From assembly GCF_000710915.1 (NCBI RefSeq), contig NZ_BAUA01000220.1:1-37269 (forward strand): a stretch of 37,269 nt of DNA, written 5' to 3'. Under the pieces are notes generated by a model. It was not told where the DNA came from. It made no database searches and worked only from the letters and a program-made list of their open reading frames with translations. Of the stretch, positions 7,424 through 15,684 are shown piece by piece (position 1 is the first letter of the stretch; each line of letters starts with the position of its first letter). This DNA is from Nocardia brasiliensis IFM 10847 (GTDB taxonomy: Bacteria > Actinomycetota > Actinomycetes > Mycobacteriales > Mycobacteriaceae). The translations under genes and the position numbers were made by a program.

Positions 7424-7918
7424 TCAATTCATGAGGACGCCGGACCGGAAGCCGCCGCCGGTGGCGTAGAGCGAGAAGGCATGGCCTTTCGCGGTGCAGG
7501 AAAGGCCGGGCCCGGAGTAGTGCCCGCCGGTCGCGACGCAGGTTGCGCCACCATGTGCGACCTCGATACTGGCGTAGCCCGCACCGGTTTTGACATCGCT
7601 CATGGACGGATTTCCGCCCGGCAGGGTGAACGCCTTGGGGGTGAGGCCCGGATGGGCGGGCAGTCCCGGATCATCGATGATGACCTGATTGATCGGTACC
7701 GGCAGCGGTACCCAGGCGTCGCCCACCGCGACGGCGGGCACCCGATTCGGCGTCACATCGCAGCCGACGATGCCGTCGGCGGTGATCGCGCAGTTCACCT
7801 CGTCGCCGTAGCTGAAATAGACGGTGTCGGGGGCGACGGCCTGCGCGGATGCCGTGCTCAGCAAGGGGGCCGCGGCGAGCGCGACGGCGATTCCCGCCAG
7901 CTTTCCGGTGATGTTCAT
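7424..7918 (-). CDS. Small secreted protein of unknown function
   Basis: The 164-residue product starts with a signal peptide (MNITGKLAGIAVALAAAPLLSTASAQA, cleavage near residue 25-29). The mature region contains four cysteines (VNCAIT, VGCDVT, ATCVAT, LSCTAK) that may form disulphides outside the cell. The ATG at 7918 was chosen over GTG at 7924 because GAGGAG is then correctly spaced. I recall such four-cysteine exported proteins in Nocardia, but no function can be assigned. No charged catalytic motif is visible. Confidence 0.75.
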   Translation of the reverse strand: MNITGKLAGIAVALAAAPLLSTASAQAVAPDTVYFSYGDEVNCAITADGIVGCDVTPNRVPAVAVGDAWVPLPVPINQVIIDDPGLPAHPGLTPKAFTLPGGNPSMSDVKTGAGYASIEVAHGGATCVATGGHYSGPGLSCTAKGHAFSLYATGGGFRSGVLMN

Positions 7919-8102
7919 GCACACTCCTCGATCGGATCAAACGATGCTCGGACGTCGAGTCGGGCAGTTCTGATAGCTGAAACATAGCTGAAATTCCTGT
8001 CGTGGCCCAGAGGCGATCGGGGCGGGGTGGGGCCTCGGTGGAGTTGACAAGGGCTGTGCGGGTTTTCGCGCGGCCTGCGACAGGTCTGCGACGCTGGCGG
8101 GC

Positions 8103-8462
8103 ATGAGTGAGATCGAGAGCCGGGTGGGCATTTCGCGACCGGAGGACGTGATCGACGTGTTCGTCGAACTGGTGGCGGCGGGGGACGCGGCGGGACTGGC
8201 CGCGCTGTACGAACCCGACGCCGTGCTCGCGATACCCGGCGGCCCGGTGGTCAGCGGCATCCCGGCGATCCGCGAGGCCTACGCGCAATTCCTCGCCACC
8301 GGACCGGTTTTCGAGATCGGTGCGCGACAGCAACCGCTCGTGATGGGTGATATCGCATTGAGCGCGCATCAATGGCCCAACGGCGAGATCACCGTGGACG
8401 TGCTGCGCCGCCAGCCCGACGGCAGCTGGCTGTGTGTGATCAGCCAGCCGAAGGTCAACTGA
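8103..8462 (+). CDS. SnoaL-like / NTF2-fold domain protein
   Basis: The 119-residue protein matches the small alpha+beta cone fold of SnoaL/DUF4440 proteins. An N-terminal helix pair (EDVIDVFVELVAAGDAAGLAALYEPDAVL) is followed by the strand AIPGGPVVSGIPAIREAYAQFL and a C-terminal strand pair ending in RRQPDGSWLCVISQP. This fold occurs in isomerases, cyclases and limonene-epoxide-hydrolase-like enzymes and in ligand-binding proteins. No catalytic residues can be named from sequence alone. It is a monocistronic gene divergent from the secreted protein gene. Confidence 0.8.
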   Translation: MSEIESRVGISRPEDVIDVFVELVAAGDAAGLAALYEPDAVLAIPGGPVVSGIPAIREAYAQFLATGPVFEIGARQQPLVMGDIALSAHQWPNGEITVDVLRRQPDGSWLCVISQPKVN

Positions 8463-8709
8463 GCGTCGCCGGCACAGTCCGCCCCGGATCGCCGACCGTC
8501 GGCTCGGCCGGTGCGGCGAGGATCACAGTGCGGCGTCGAGCAGGCGGAATGCGGGGTGTCTCGAGAATCGAAGTTTCGGGGCACTCCTCATGGCTACCCC
8601 TCAGAGAACGCCGGTGCCGATCGCCGCTGTGGCATGTCGACGGTCGGCCTGCGTTTCCGGAGTCCGCCGCACCGGCCGACTCGCACGACAGCGGGAAGGA
8701 ACCAGACAT

Positions 8710-9006
8710 ATGTTGATGCTCACCCCCACCGCCATCGAGGTTGTCCGCACCATCACCTCCGCCGACGGCACGCCGCAGGAGGCGGGCCTGCGCATCTCCA
8801 CCACCGACGGCGCCGAGACCTTGCAGCTCGAGGTCGCCGCGGCGCCGGGCGCTCAGGACCAGGTCCTGAACGCCGACGGCTCCCGAATCTTCCTCGACCA
8901 GCAGGCCGCCGCCTTCCTGGACGACAAGGTCCTCGACACCGGCACCGACGCCAACGGAGAGGGCGGTTTCGTCATCGCCATGCAGGGCGGTGCGGCCGGC
9001 GTCTGA
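8710..9006 (+). CDS. HesB/IscA-like protein without cysteines
   Basis: The 98-residue protein begins LTPTAIEVVRTI and continues AGLRISTTDG, with IFLDQQAAAFLDDKVLDTG in the second half. This follows the A-type Fe-S carrier (IscA/HesB) fold order. It has no cysteine at all, so the three cluster ligands of true carriers are missing and Fe-S assembly in the usual way is unlikely. I recall a group of actinobacterial proteins annotated as HesB that share this loss. The start at 8710 follows GGGAAGGAACC. The gene ends 7 bp before the convergent O-methyltransferase gene. The present role is unknown. Confidence 0.75.
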   Translation: MLMLTPTAIEVVRTITSADGTPQEAGLRISTTDGAETLQLEVAAAPGAQDQVLNADGSRIFLDQQAAAFLDDKVLDTGTDANGEGGFVIAMQGGAAGV

Positions 9007-9013
9007 CCCGCCC

Positions 9014-10078
9014 TCAGCGGTCGGCGGCCACGGCTTCGAGCAGTGCGTAGGGCGCGGCCGCGTGCAGCGGTGTCACCGAGGTGAGCCGCAGCCCCGCCCG
9101 CGCGCACAGGTCCGCGAAGTCCGCGCGGGTGCGTTCCCGTCCGCCGACATTGACCAGCATGTTGAGGTCGCTGAGATAGGTGATCCCGCCGTCGGCGCTG
9201 TCGGCGGCGGGATCGACGACAGCGGGCAGTACCGGCTCCACGATCAGCACGAGACCGTCCTGTGGCAGCACTTCGCGGCAGTGCCGCAGGATGGTGACGG
9301 CCTGTTCGTCGGTCCAGTCGTGCAGCACGCTCTTGATCAGATAGAGGTCCGAGCCCGCCGGCACCGCACGGAAGAAATCACCGGCGCCGAGCGTGCAGCG
9401 GTCGCCGACACCGTTGTCGGCCAACGTTTTCGGTGCTTGGGCCAAACCCTCCTCGGTATCGAAGACGACGCCGCGCAGCAGCGGATGCGCGGCCAGCACG
9501 GCGGCGAGCAAGGTACCGTCACCGCCGCCGACATCGGTGACCGAACGGAACCGGCCGAAATCGAACGCCGTCGGCAACGCGGCAGCCGTCTCCGCGACAG
9601 CTTGGCTCATCGCCGCATTGAATTCGGCGGACAGCTCCGGACGTTCGGCGAGATGACTGAAGAAGTCGGTGCCGAACACCCGGTCGAACGCGATGTCGCC
9701 GGTGCGGATGCTGCCGTCCAGATGTTCCCAGGCCCGGATGATCGCCGGGTCGGTGAACATGCGGACGAACGACGTCAGCGACTCCGGGTTGCCCGGATCG
9801 AGCAGCGCCCCTGCCGAAGTCGAGGTGAAGGAGCCCGGTTCGTGTTCGGTCAGCAGTCCCAATCCGGCCAGTGCGCGCAGCAGCCGGAGCGTGGGTTCGG
9901 GCGCGGTCCCGGCCGCCGCGGCCACCTCGGCCGCCTGCCGCGGCGTGCTGCCGAGCAGTGGAAATATCTTCAATTCGATTGCGCTGCGCAGGGTTTGCGC
10001 GGCAAAACTGCCGAAAGCGAGCCGTACGATCAGGTCGCGGTCGGCGATCTCGGTGGCTCGGACCTCGGTGTCGGGCAT
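9014..10078 (-). CDS. O-methyltransferase (class I SAM, plant-type/acetylserotonin family)
   Basis: The 354-residue protein has an N-terminal winged-helix dimerisation domain (about 15-95: LIVRLAFGSFAAQTLRSAIE and TLRLLRALAGLGLL). A C-terminal methyltransferase domain carries the SAM loop VTDVGGGDGTLLA (180-192). Catalytic-region KSVLHDWTDEQAVTILRHCR places the general-base His at 253, followed by Asp254 and Trp255. This is the layout of O-methyltransferases acting on phenols, polyketides or phenazines. The ATG at 10078 follows GGAAGACACCC. It lies 71 bp downstream of an AraC-type gene on the same strand, which probably controls it. The substrate is unknown; no polyketide or NRPS genes are nearby. 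Confidence 0.88.
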   Translation of the reverse strand: MPDTEVRATEIADRDLIVRLAFGSFAAQTLRSAIELKIFPLLGSTPRQAAEVAAAAGTAPEPTLRLLRALAGLGLLTEHEPGSFTSTSAGALLDPGNPESLTSFVRMFTDPAIIRAWEHLDGSIRTGDIAFDRVFGTDFFSHLAERPELSAEFNAAMSQAVAETAAALPTAFDFGRFRSVTDVGGGDGTLLAAVLAAHPLLRGVVFDTEEGLAQAPKTLADNGVGDRCTLGAGDFFRAVPAGSDLYLIKSVLHDWTDEQAVTILRHCREVLPQDGLVLIVEPVLPAVVDPAADSADGGITYLSDLNMLVNVGGRERTRADFADLCARAGLRLTSVTPLHAAAPYALLEAVAADR

Positions 10079-10149
10079 GGGTGTCTTCCTGTCTTCTCGG
10101 ATTGGCAACGCGCACAACGCAGTACGGAGATACGGGGGCCTGGAGCGGC

Positions 10150-10977
10150 TCAGCCCGCGGAGGTCACCCGTCCGGCCAGCGCACCCGGCGTGCAGCCGGC
10201 CAGTGCGAGCAGGTCCCGGTTCAAGTGCGGTTGATCGGCGTAACCACAGGTCACGGCGACTTCACCGGCGCTCTTGCCCGCGCGCAGCGCGCGAGCGGCA
10301 TGGTCGAAACGGACCAGCATGGCGGCGCGTTTGGGGGACAGGCCGATCTGATCAGTGAACCTGGCCCACAACCGCTTTCGGCTCCAGCCACAGGACGCGG
10401 CGAGGTCGTCCACCCGGATCCGGCCCCGGTGGGCGACGATGGTGTCCCACGAGGTCGCCACCTCCGGCGCCATCGGCGGCGCCGTCGCGCCCCGCTGTAC
10501 GAGGAACGCACGCGTCAGCGCGAGCCGCTGCGACCAGGTCGCGGCGTCGGCGAGTTGCTCGCGCAACCGCCGCTCCTGCGGTCCCCACAGTTCCCCGAGC
10601 CCGGTGACGGACCCGTTCAGCTCGCGCGGCGAGACGCCGAGCAGGCCGTAGGCGGCCCGCGGCGACAACCGCACCTCGACGCATTCGACGTGATCGCCGT
10701 GGATACGTGCCGGGCCGGGCGACAACGTGGCGACGAAACTCGGCAGCGCCCGGGACTCGGCCGCGCCGTGCACCGTGACCGGGTGGTCGCCGATGCCGAT
10801 GATGACGACCACGGTGGGCTGAGGCAGTACCCGTAGGTCCAGCCCGGCGCCCGCGCGATCGCGGAACCCGGCCATCAGCACCCCGTCGAGGGCGGCCTCG
10901 GCTGTCGGATGCACGACCTCCCAGCCGTCCTCGACATCACCGTCAATGGGGACGGTCCCCACCTCGTAGCTGCGCAT
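10150..10977 (-). CDS. AraC-family transcriptional regulator
   Basis: The 275-residue protein ends in a two-helix-turn-helix AraC domain (last 95 residues: IRVDDLAASCGWSRKRLWARFTDQIGLSPKRAAMLVRFDHAARALR, then EVAVTCGYADQPHLNRDLLALAGCTPGAL). The N-terminal 170 residues are a beta-rich effector domain resembling those of uncharacterised actinobacterial AraC proteins. I took ATG 10977 (MRSYEVGTV) rather than an upstream start because the extension is low-quality and crosses the divergent promoter region. It precedes the O-methyltransferase gene on the same strand and is likely its activator. Confidence 0.88.
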   Translation of the reverse strand: MRSYEVGTVPIDGDVEDGWEVVHPTAEAALDGVLMAGFRDRAGAGLDLRVLPQPTVVVIIGIGDHPVTVHGAAESRALPSFVATLSPGPARIHGDHVECVEVRLSPRAAYGLLGVSPRELNGSVTGLGELWGPQERRLREQLADAATWSQRLALTRAFLVQRGATAPPMAPEVATSWDTIVAHRGRIRVDDLAASCGWSRKRLWARFTDQIGLSPKRAAMLVRFDHAARALRAGKSAGEVAVTCGYADQPHLNRDLLALAGCTPGALAGRVTSAG

Positions 10978-11013
10978 ATCTCTACTGTCGCCGATATCGC
11001 GGTGTCCTGTCTT

Positions 11014-11025
11014 GAACAAATGTTC
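11014..11025. promoter_or_regulatory. GAAC-N4-GTTC palindrome, LexA-box-like
   Basis: GAACAAATGTTC lies between the divergent AraC and GT87 genes, 37 bp from the AraC start. GAAC-N4-GTTC is the core of the SOS box bound by LexA in mycobacteria and Gram-positive bacteria. The flanks (TT..CC) deviate from TCGAAC..GTTCGA. It may equally be an operator for the AraC regulator or chance. Confidence 0.25.
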
Positions 11026-11111
11026 CCAGGAGATGCCCAGCTGACCCCGGTGGAATGCGCGCCGGGATGCCACTACCGTGGGGTGGCGCAAACGGAGTCC
11101 GATCGCTGGGA

Positions 11112-12428
11112 GTGAGTTTGTCGTCATCGACGATCGAGAACATCGAGACGTCGTCAGGGACCGAGCAGCACGAGCCGCGCACTATCGCACCGGTGGTGTG
11201 GTGGGCGATCGTCGTTACCGGGTTCGTCGCGGGTGGCTATTACCTGGTGCAGGTGCTCGAGCACCGGCAGGTGATGCTGCATCTGATGGATTTGAGCGTC
11301 TACCAGATCGCCGGCGACCGGGTGAGTCATGGGGTCTCGGTCTATGACAGCCCGCTGCTCGGCCATACCCGCGGCGTCTGGGAGTTCGTCTACACGCCGT
11401 TCGCCGCGCTGCTGTTCGTCCCGCTGCGCTGGCTGCACGGTGACCTGTACACCCTCGTGGGCGGGTTCGGGAACTTCGCCATGCTGGCCGGCTCCTGCTG
11501 GGCGGCGCTGTCGCTGCTCGGCTACCGGCGCGACCTGCGGCTCGCGGTCGCGGCCTGCTCGATCGGCGGGCTGCTGCTGTGGTGCGAGCCGATCCGGCAG
11601 ACCATGGCGTTCGGGCAGATCAACATCCTGCTGTTGTTGCTCGTGATCGCGGACCTGGCACTGCCCGACACGTCGCGATGGAAGGGCTTGCTGACCGGTG
11701 TCGCCGCGGGCATCAAGCTGACCCCCGCCTTCTTCGTGCTGTACCTGCTCGTCACCCGGCGCTACCGTGCGGCTGCGACGGCCGCGGGCGCGTTCGTCGC
11801 TACGCTGGCGGTCGGTTTCGCTGTGCTGCCGAAGGATTCGGTGACCTTCTGGGGCGGTGCGTTCATCGATCCGGCCCGCGTCGGCGAGCCCGCCAACCTG
11901 TCGAACGAGTCCTTGCGCGGCATGATCGCCCGCTCGGTCGGCGTCGCGGGCGCACACCAGATGCTGTGGCTGGCCGGGGCGGCGGCGATGGCGGCGATCT
12001 GTCTGTACCTGGCGCGCCGACTGTCGCTGTCCGGACGTGAACTGCCCGCGGTGGTGTGCGTCGGCGTCACGATGACGGCGGTGTCGCCGTTCAGTTGGGT
12101 GCACCATTGGGTTTGGCTCGCGCCGTTGCTCATCTATCTGGGTGAGCTGGCGTTGCGCCGTGGTGGCCTGGTCGTGCCGTCGGCGTTCGTGGTCACGGCG
12201 CTCTTCGTCTCCGGGGGTGTGCTCGCGTTTCTCGACCCGACGCTGGTGAGCGTGTTCGACTACGCCGCGCGCGGACATCCGGTCCTGTTCTACCGCAACG
12301 CCTACATCTGGCTCACCGTCGCACTGTTCGCGGCCATCGCCCTGGCTTTGCGTCGTAGCGCGAACCCGGCGGCCGTCATACCAGCCGAGAGCACCGCGGA
12401 CAGCGTCAAAGCGCCGGTGGCCCCGTAG
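11112..12428 (+). CDS. GT87-family polyprenyl-phosphomannose-dependent mannosyltransferase
   Basis: The protein (438 residues from GTG 11112) is a polytopic membrane protein with about ten helices. It has the GT87 (DUF2029) signature LMDLSVYQIAGDRVSHGVSVYDSPL after the first helix. Its Asp corresponds to the catalytic Asp of PimE-type alpha-1,2-mannosyltransferases. GQINILLLLL, GIKLTPAFFVLYLL and SPFSWVHHWVWLAPLL are further family motifs. It should use polyprenyl-phosphate mannose on the outer face of the plasma membrane to extend PIM, lipomannan or LAM-like glycolipids. The exact acceptor is not deducible. The start is uncertain (ATG 11055 and TTG 11118 are alternatives). Its last 127 bp overlap the antisense MFS gene. 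Confidence 0.88.
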   Translation: MSLSSSTIENIETSSGTEQHEPRTIAPVVWWAIVVTGFVAGGYYLVQVLEHRQVMLHLMDLSVYQIAGDRVSHGVSVYDSPLLGHTRGVWEFVYTPFAALLFVPLRWLHGDLYTLVGGFGNFAMLAGSCWAALSLLGYRRDLRLAVAACSIGGLLLWCEPIRQTMAFGQINILLLLLVIADLALPDTSRWKGLLTGVAAGIKLTPAFFVLYLLVTRRYRAAATAAGAFVATLAVGFAVLPKDSVTFWGGAFIDPARVGEPANLSNESLRGMIARSVGVAGAHQMLWLAGAAAMAAICLYLARRLSLSGRELPAVVCVGVTMTAVSPFSWVHHWVWLAPLLIYLGELALRRGGLVVPSAFVVTALFVSGGVLAFLDPTLVSVFDYAARGHPVLFYRNAYIWLTVALFAAIALALRRSANPAAVIPAESTADSVKAPVAP

Positions 12429-13504
12429 TTTTCGAGCACGACGGCGTAGACCAGCGGCGCGGCGGCGGAGAGGAGAAAGCTGGGCAGCAGTAGCCGTCCG
12501 ACGCGGGCTCCGTAACCGTGCGCCGGAAACAGGGCCAACGGCAACGTGCCCCGGGTGATGGTGGCCAGCCCGTTTCCGGCGCCGTACAGCGCGGCGCAGG
12601 CCGCCGCGAGCAGCAGCACGCGTCCGCCGCCGAAGCCGACGAGAAACGAGAACAGCAGCAGCACAAGGGAGATCAGGTTCAGAGCCGGCGCGGTCAGGTC
12701 TCGTCCGAACAACACGTCGCCGAGCCGGGCCGCGGACTGGGCGATGCCGCGCAAGGTCGAGACCCACACCGCGGCGCCGACCGCCAGGCCGAGGCCGGTG
12801 AGTATGCCGATCAGATGGGCGGACAGTCCCGAAGCCAAGAAGCCCACTCCGGCCATGATCGCCGCGTACAAGACGGCCGCAACGCGGTCATCGCGTGCGG
12901 TGTCAACGGGTGCGGCTGCTGGAGAACGGGTTTCGGCCGGCATGGCCCGGTGGCGGGGGATCGCGAGATGCATCGGCAGAGTCGACAGTGCGAACCCGGC
13001 ATAGACGAGCAGCGCACCGCGCCAGCCCAGGGTCTCGGCCAGGCCGTGACCGATCGGCCAGAACACCGTGGACGCCAAACCGCCCAGCAGCGTGATCTGT
13101 GACATCGGCCGTTTCGCGTGGCCGCCGCCGAGGCGGGCCAGCGTCGCGAACGCGGCATCGTAGAGCGTGCACCGCATGGCCGCGCCGAGCACGATCCACG
13201 AAAGGTAGTACCAGCCAACGGTGCTCGTCGTGGCGACACCCGCGCAGCCCAGCCCCGCCAGCACCGAGCCGGTCGCGAGGACCGGCCTGCCGCCGAACCG
13301 ATCGATGCAGCGGCCGACCAGCGGCGAAGCGCAGCCCATCACCAGCAGCGCCACCGAGAACCCGCCCTGGATCCGGGTTTCGCTCCAACCCAGATCCGCA
13401 CCGATGCTGCCGCCGAAGATGCCCACCAGGTAGTAGGTGACGCCCCAGCAGATCAACTGGGAAACACCGAGGCAGCGCACCGCCTTTCGCAACGTCGCGT
13501 CCAT
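12302..13504 (-). CDS. MFS transporter
   Basis: The 400-residue protein has twelve hydrophobic segments. The loop GRCIDRFGGRPVLATGSVLAG after helix 2 matches the MFS motif A region, and a polar loop near residues 180-205 separates the two halves. It resembles single-component MFS permeases of actinobacteria often annotated as efflux or organic-acid transporters. The substrate is unknown. It is divergent from the LysR gene at 13587 with a 15-bp palindrome between them, so it is probably that regulator's target. Its 3' end runs 127 bp into the GT87 gene on the other strand; both reading frames look genuine in the overlap. Confidence 0.85.
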   Translation of the reverse strand: MDATLRKAVRCLGVSQLICWGVTYYLVGIFGGSIGADLGWSETRIQGGFSVALLVMGCASPLVGRCIDRFGGRPVLATGSVLAGLGCAGVATTSTVGWYYLSWIVLGAAMRCTLYDAAFATLARLGGGHAKRPMSQITLLGGLASTVFWPIGHGLAETLGWRGALLVYAGFALSTLPMHLAIPRHRAMPAETRSPAAAPVDTARDDRVAAVLYAAIMAGVGFLASGLSAHLIGILTGLGLAVGAAVWVSTLRGIAQSAARLGDVLFGRDLTAPALNLISLVLLLFSFLVGFGGGRVLLLAAACAALYGAGNGLATITRGTLPLALFPAHGYGARVGRLLLPSFLLSAAAPLVYAVVLENYGATGALTLSAVLSAGMTAAGFALRRKARAMAANSATVSQM

Positions 13505-13526
13505 GGTCCCTCCGGCTCGACGACAC

Positions 13527-13541
13527 TATCGTTCGACGATA
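13527..13541. promoter_or_regulatory. Palindrome in the MFS-LysR divergent promoter
   Basis: TATCGTTCGACGATA is a perfect inverted repeat (TATCGT-TCG-ACGATA). It is 23 bp upstream of the MFS start and 46 bp upstream of the LysR start. Its placement between a divergent LysR gene and transporter is what is expected of a LysR binding site. Confidence 0.6.
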
Positions 13542-13586
13542 AGCAGTGCTGATGACTCTGATACAGGGCATAAGAAGGGCTTGGGT

Positions 13587-14477
13587 ATGGGCGCGCTGGA
13601 TCTCGATCAGCTGCACACGTTCGTGCGAGTCGTCGAATGCGGCAGCTTTTCGCGTGCGGCGCAACGGTTGGGCATCACTCAGCCGGCCGTCAGCCTGCGC
13701 CTGCGGCAACTCGAAAACCGTTTGGGCGTAACTCTGCTGGAGCGAGTGGGTCGACAGGTGCGCCCCACCGCGGCGGGGGCCGAACTGCTGGTGCACGCGG
13801 CACGGATCGAAGACGCGGTGGCGGTCGCGGTGGACAGCCTCGCGCACTACGCGGAGGGCACTGCCGGGCGAGTCCGGCTCGGTACCGGCGAGACCGCGTG
13901 CGTGTACCTGTTGCCGCCGGTCCTGCGTGCGTTGCGCGGCCGGTTCCCCGCGCTCGACCTCATCGTGCACACCGGCAACACCGACAATCTGCTGCACCTG
14001 CTCGTGGAGAACCGCATCGACCTGGGCTTGCTCACCATGCCCATACCCGGCCGCGCCTTCGAGGTGGCCCCGGTCCGGCAGGACGAATTCGTGCTGGTCG
14101 CCGCCGCGGACGCCGCCGCGCCGCCGGTCAGGACCACAGCCGCCGCGCTCGCGTCTCGGCCCCTGGTGCTGTTCGATCCCGGCGGTAACACACGCCGACT
14201 CGTAGATCGGTGGTTCGCCGCCGCGGGGCACACCGTCAAGCCGGTGATGGAATTGGGCAGTGTGGCCGCGATCAAGGAATTGGTCGGCGCGGGCCTCGGC
14301 TATGCGATTCTGCCGCGCATGGCATTGCCCGCTCACGACGACGGACGCTTGACGGCCCGTTCGCTGACTCCGCCCCTGCACCGGACCATCGCCGTGGTCC
14401 TGCGCCGGGACAAACCCCGCACTCGGGCCCTGTCAGCTGTGATCGATGCTCTGACCACCCCCGACGCACAGCGCTGA
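13587..14477 (+). CDS. LysR-family transcriptional regulator
   Basis: The 296-residue protein has the LysR winged helix-turn-helix at the N-terminus (MGALDLDQLHTFVRVVECG, then SFSRAAQRLGITQPAVSLRLRQLE at 20-43). An effector domain of periplasmic-binding-protein fold follows (VRLGTGETACVYLLPPVLRALR onward). The ATG at 13587 gives the canonical start. It is transcribed away from the MFS gene at 12302-13504, the likely target, with a shared palindrome at 13527. The effector is unknown. Confidence 0.9.
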   Translation: MGALDLDQLHTFVRVVECGSFSRAAQRLGITQPAVSLRLRQLENRLGVTLLERVGRQVRPTAAGAELLVHAARIEDAVAVAVDSLAHYAEGTAGRVRLGTGETACVYLLPPVLRALRGRFPALDLIVHTGNTDNLLHLLVENRIDLGLLTMPIPGRAFEVAPVRQDEFVLVAAADAAAPPVRTTAAALASRPLVLFDPGGNTRRLVDRWFAAAGHTVKPVMELGSVAAIKELVGAGLGYAILPRMALPAHDDGRLTARSLTPPLHRTIAVVLRRDKPRTRALSAVIDALTTPDAQR

Positions 14478-14536
14478 CCGACGGCATCGCGTCGCGCCCG
14501 CAGCCGCGGTGCGATGGACCGGGTTATCGTGGATCC

Positions 14537-14707
14537 GTGGGTGTTATGGGAGAACTGTTTCCGGGCCAGAAGCTGGCCGACGAGGGCAGCGAAGACAGTG
14601 CCGGGCAAGGGCACCGCCCGCGCGTCGACGTAGACCTGGAGGCCGGCGTGGTCCGGTTGTCCGGTGCGGCTCCGCGGGCCGCGGACGAGCCTGTCGAAGA
14701 CGCCTGA
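14537..14707 (+). CDS. Small protein of unknown function
   Basis: From a GTG at 14537 (alternative ATG 14546) the frame encodes 56 residues: GELFPGQKLADEGSEDSAGQ, then a basic patch and VDVDLEAGVVRLSGAAPRA. The ELF-PG start and the V-DL-GVVRL stretch recall the C-terminal part of small DUF6191-like actinobacterial proteins, which normally begin with a membrane helix that is absent here. It may be a real small protein or a truncated one. Codon third positions are GC-rich, as expected for coding DNA. Confidence 0.45.
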   Translation: MGVMGELFPGQKLADEGSEDSAGQGHRPRVDVDLEAGVVRLSGAAPRAADEPVEDA

Positions 14708-14800
14708 ATCACACGAGTTCTTACCTGGCTTTGCCGCTCGCCTCGCATTCTTCTGACGTCCGCCCCGCAGCATGGGTCGTGACGAAAGGAAGTGCCCGCC

Positions 14801-15667
14801 ATGAGCATCTCGCTATCGACCGAATCGACTCGCGTGCGCCCCGCCCTGCCCGCCGAGGTGACCGGCTACTGGGCCGGACGTCACGTGGTGGTGACCGGCG
14901 GCAGTAGCGGCATCGGGCTGGAGGTGACCGAACTGGCCTTGGCCATGGGCGCCAAGGTCAGCGTCGTCGCGCTCGGAGACCAGGCCCTGCGACGACTTTC
15001 CGATGAAGCGAACCAGGAGAACCGGCCACTGGCGGTATTCGCCGCCGATGTCACGCGCAAGGAGCAGGTCGGCGCCGCCGTCGACGCGGCACGCGATCGG
15101 CACGGTGCGATCGGCGCGGTGATCGTGTGCGCGGGTATCGCGAAGCCGGACTATTTCGACCGGCTCGACGATGCCGACTTCACGAAACATATGGAGGTCA
15201 ACTACTTCGGTGCGCTGCATGCGATCCGGGCGGCGCTGCCCGATCTCGACGCGGGCACCGGGAGCAGCATCACGGTCATCTCGTCACTGGCGGGCGTGCT
15301 GCCCTGTTTCGGTTACGGGGCATACAGTCCCAGCAAGTTCGCCGTGCGCGCGCTGTGCGAGGTACTGCGCCAAGAACTCAAACCGCGTGGCATCACCGTC
15401 ACCGTCGTCCTGCCGCCCGATGTCGACACCCCGCAGCTGGCCGCCGAGGCGGCGACCAAGCCGCCGGAGCTGCGGGCGCTCAGCGCTGGAACACCCATCA
15501 GCGCAGGCGAAGTCGCGCACGCCCTGCTGATCGGCGCGGCGCGCGGTCGCGCCACTGTCGTGCCCTCGCCGGCCGCCCGGCTGACGCGCTGGCTCGCGGG
15601 TGCGGTCCCCGGACTGCTGGCCTGGGTGATGGACCGCCGCATCGCCCGTGTCCAGCGCAACCGCTGA
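14801..15667 (+). CDS. Short-chain dehydrogenase/reductase
   Basis: The 288-residue protein is a classical SDR. It has TGGSSGIG (32-39) for the nucleotide phosphates, an NAG-equivalent VCAGIA (109-114), Ser162 and the Tyr175-X3-Lys179 catalytic pair (GAYSPSKFAV). The C-terminal extension after residue 245 includes a hydrophobic stretch (LTRWLAGAVPGLLAWVMDRRIARV) that could associate with the membrane. This, with the overall pattern, resembles 3-ketodihydrosphingosine-reductase-like SDRs; the substrate is probably a lipid ketone but unproven. The ATG at 14801 follows AAAGGAAG. It is convergent with the NlpC/P60 gene, 17 bp apart. Confidence 0.88.
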   Translation: MSISLSTESTRVRPALPAEVTGYWAGRHVVVTGGSSGIGLEVTELALAMGAKVSVVALGDQALRRLSDEANQENRPLAVFAADVTRKEQVGAAVDAARDRHGAIGAVIVCAGIAKPDYFDRLDDADFTKHMEVNYFGALHAIRAALPDLDAGTGSSITVISSLAGVLPCFGYGAYSPSKFAVRALCEVLRQELKPRGITVTVVLPPDVDTPQLAAEAATKPPELRALSAGTPISAGEVAHALLIGAARGRATVVPSPAARLTRWLAGAVPGLLAWVMDRRIARVQRNR

Positions 15668-15684
15668 TCGGTTAACCGGAAGCA

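Noticed and set aside
11154..12767. 537-codon minus-strand open frame opposite the GT87 gene
   Set aside because: Arg/Gln/Asp-rich translation with no motif. The GT87 protein on the plus strand has conserved motifs throughout.
15669..15678. CGGTTAACCG palindrome between the SDR and NlpC/P60 stop codons
   Set aside because: A 10-bp self-complementary sequence with no loop cannot form a terminator hairpin and is probably chance.
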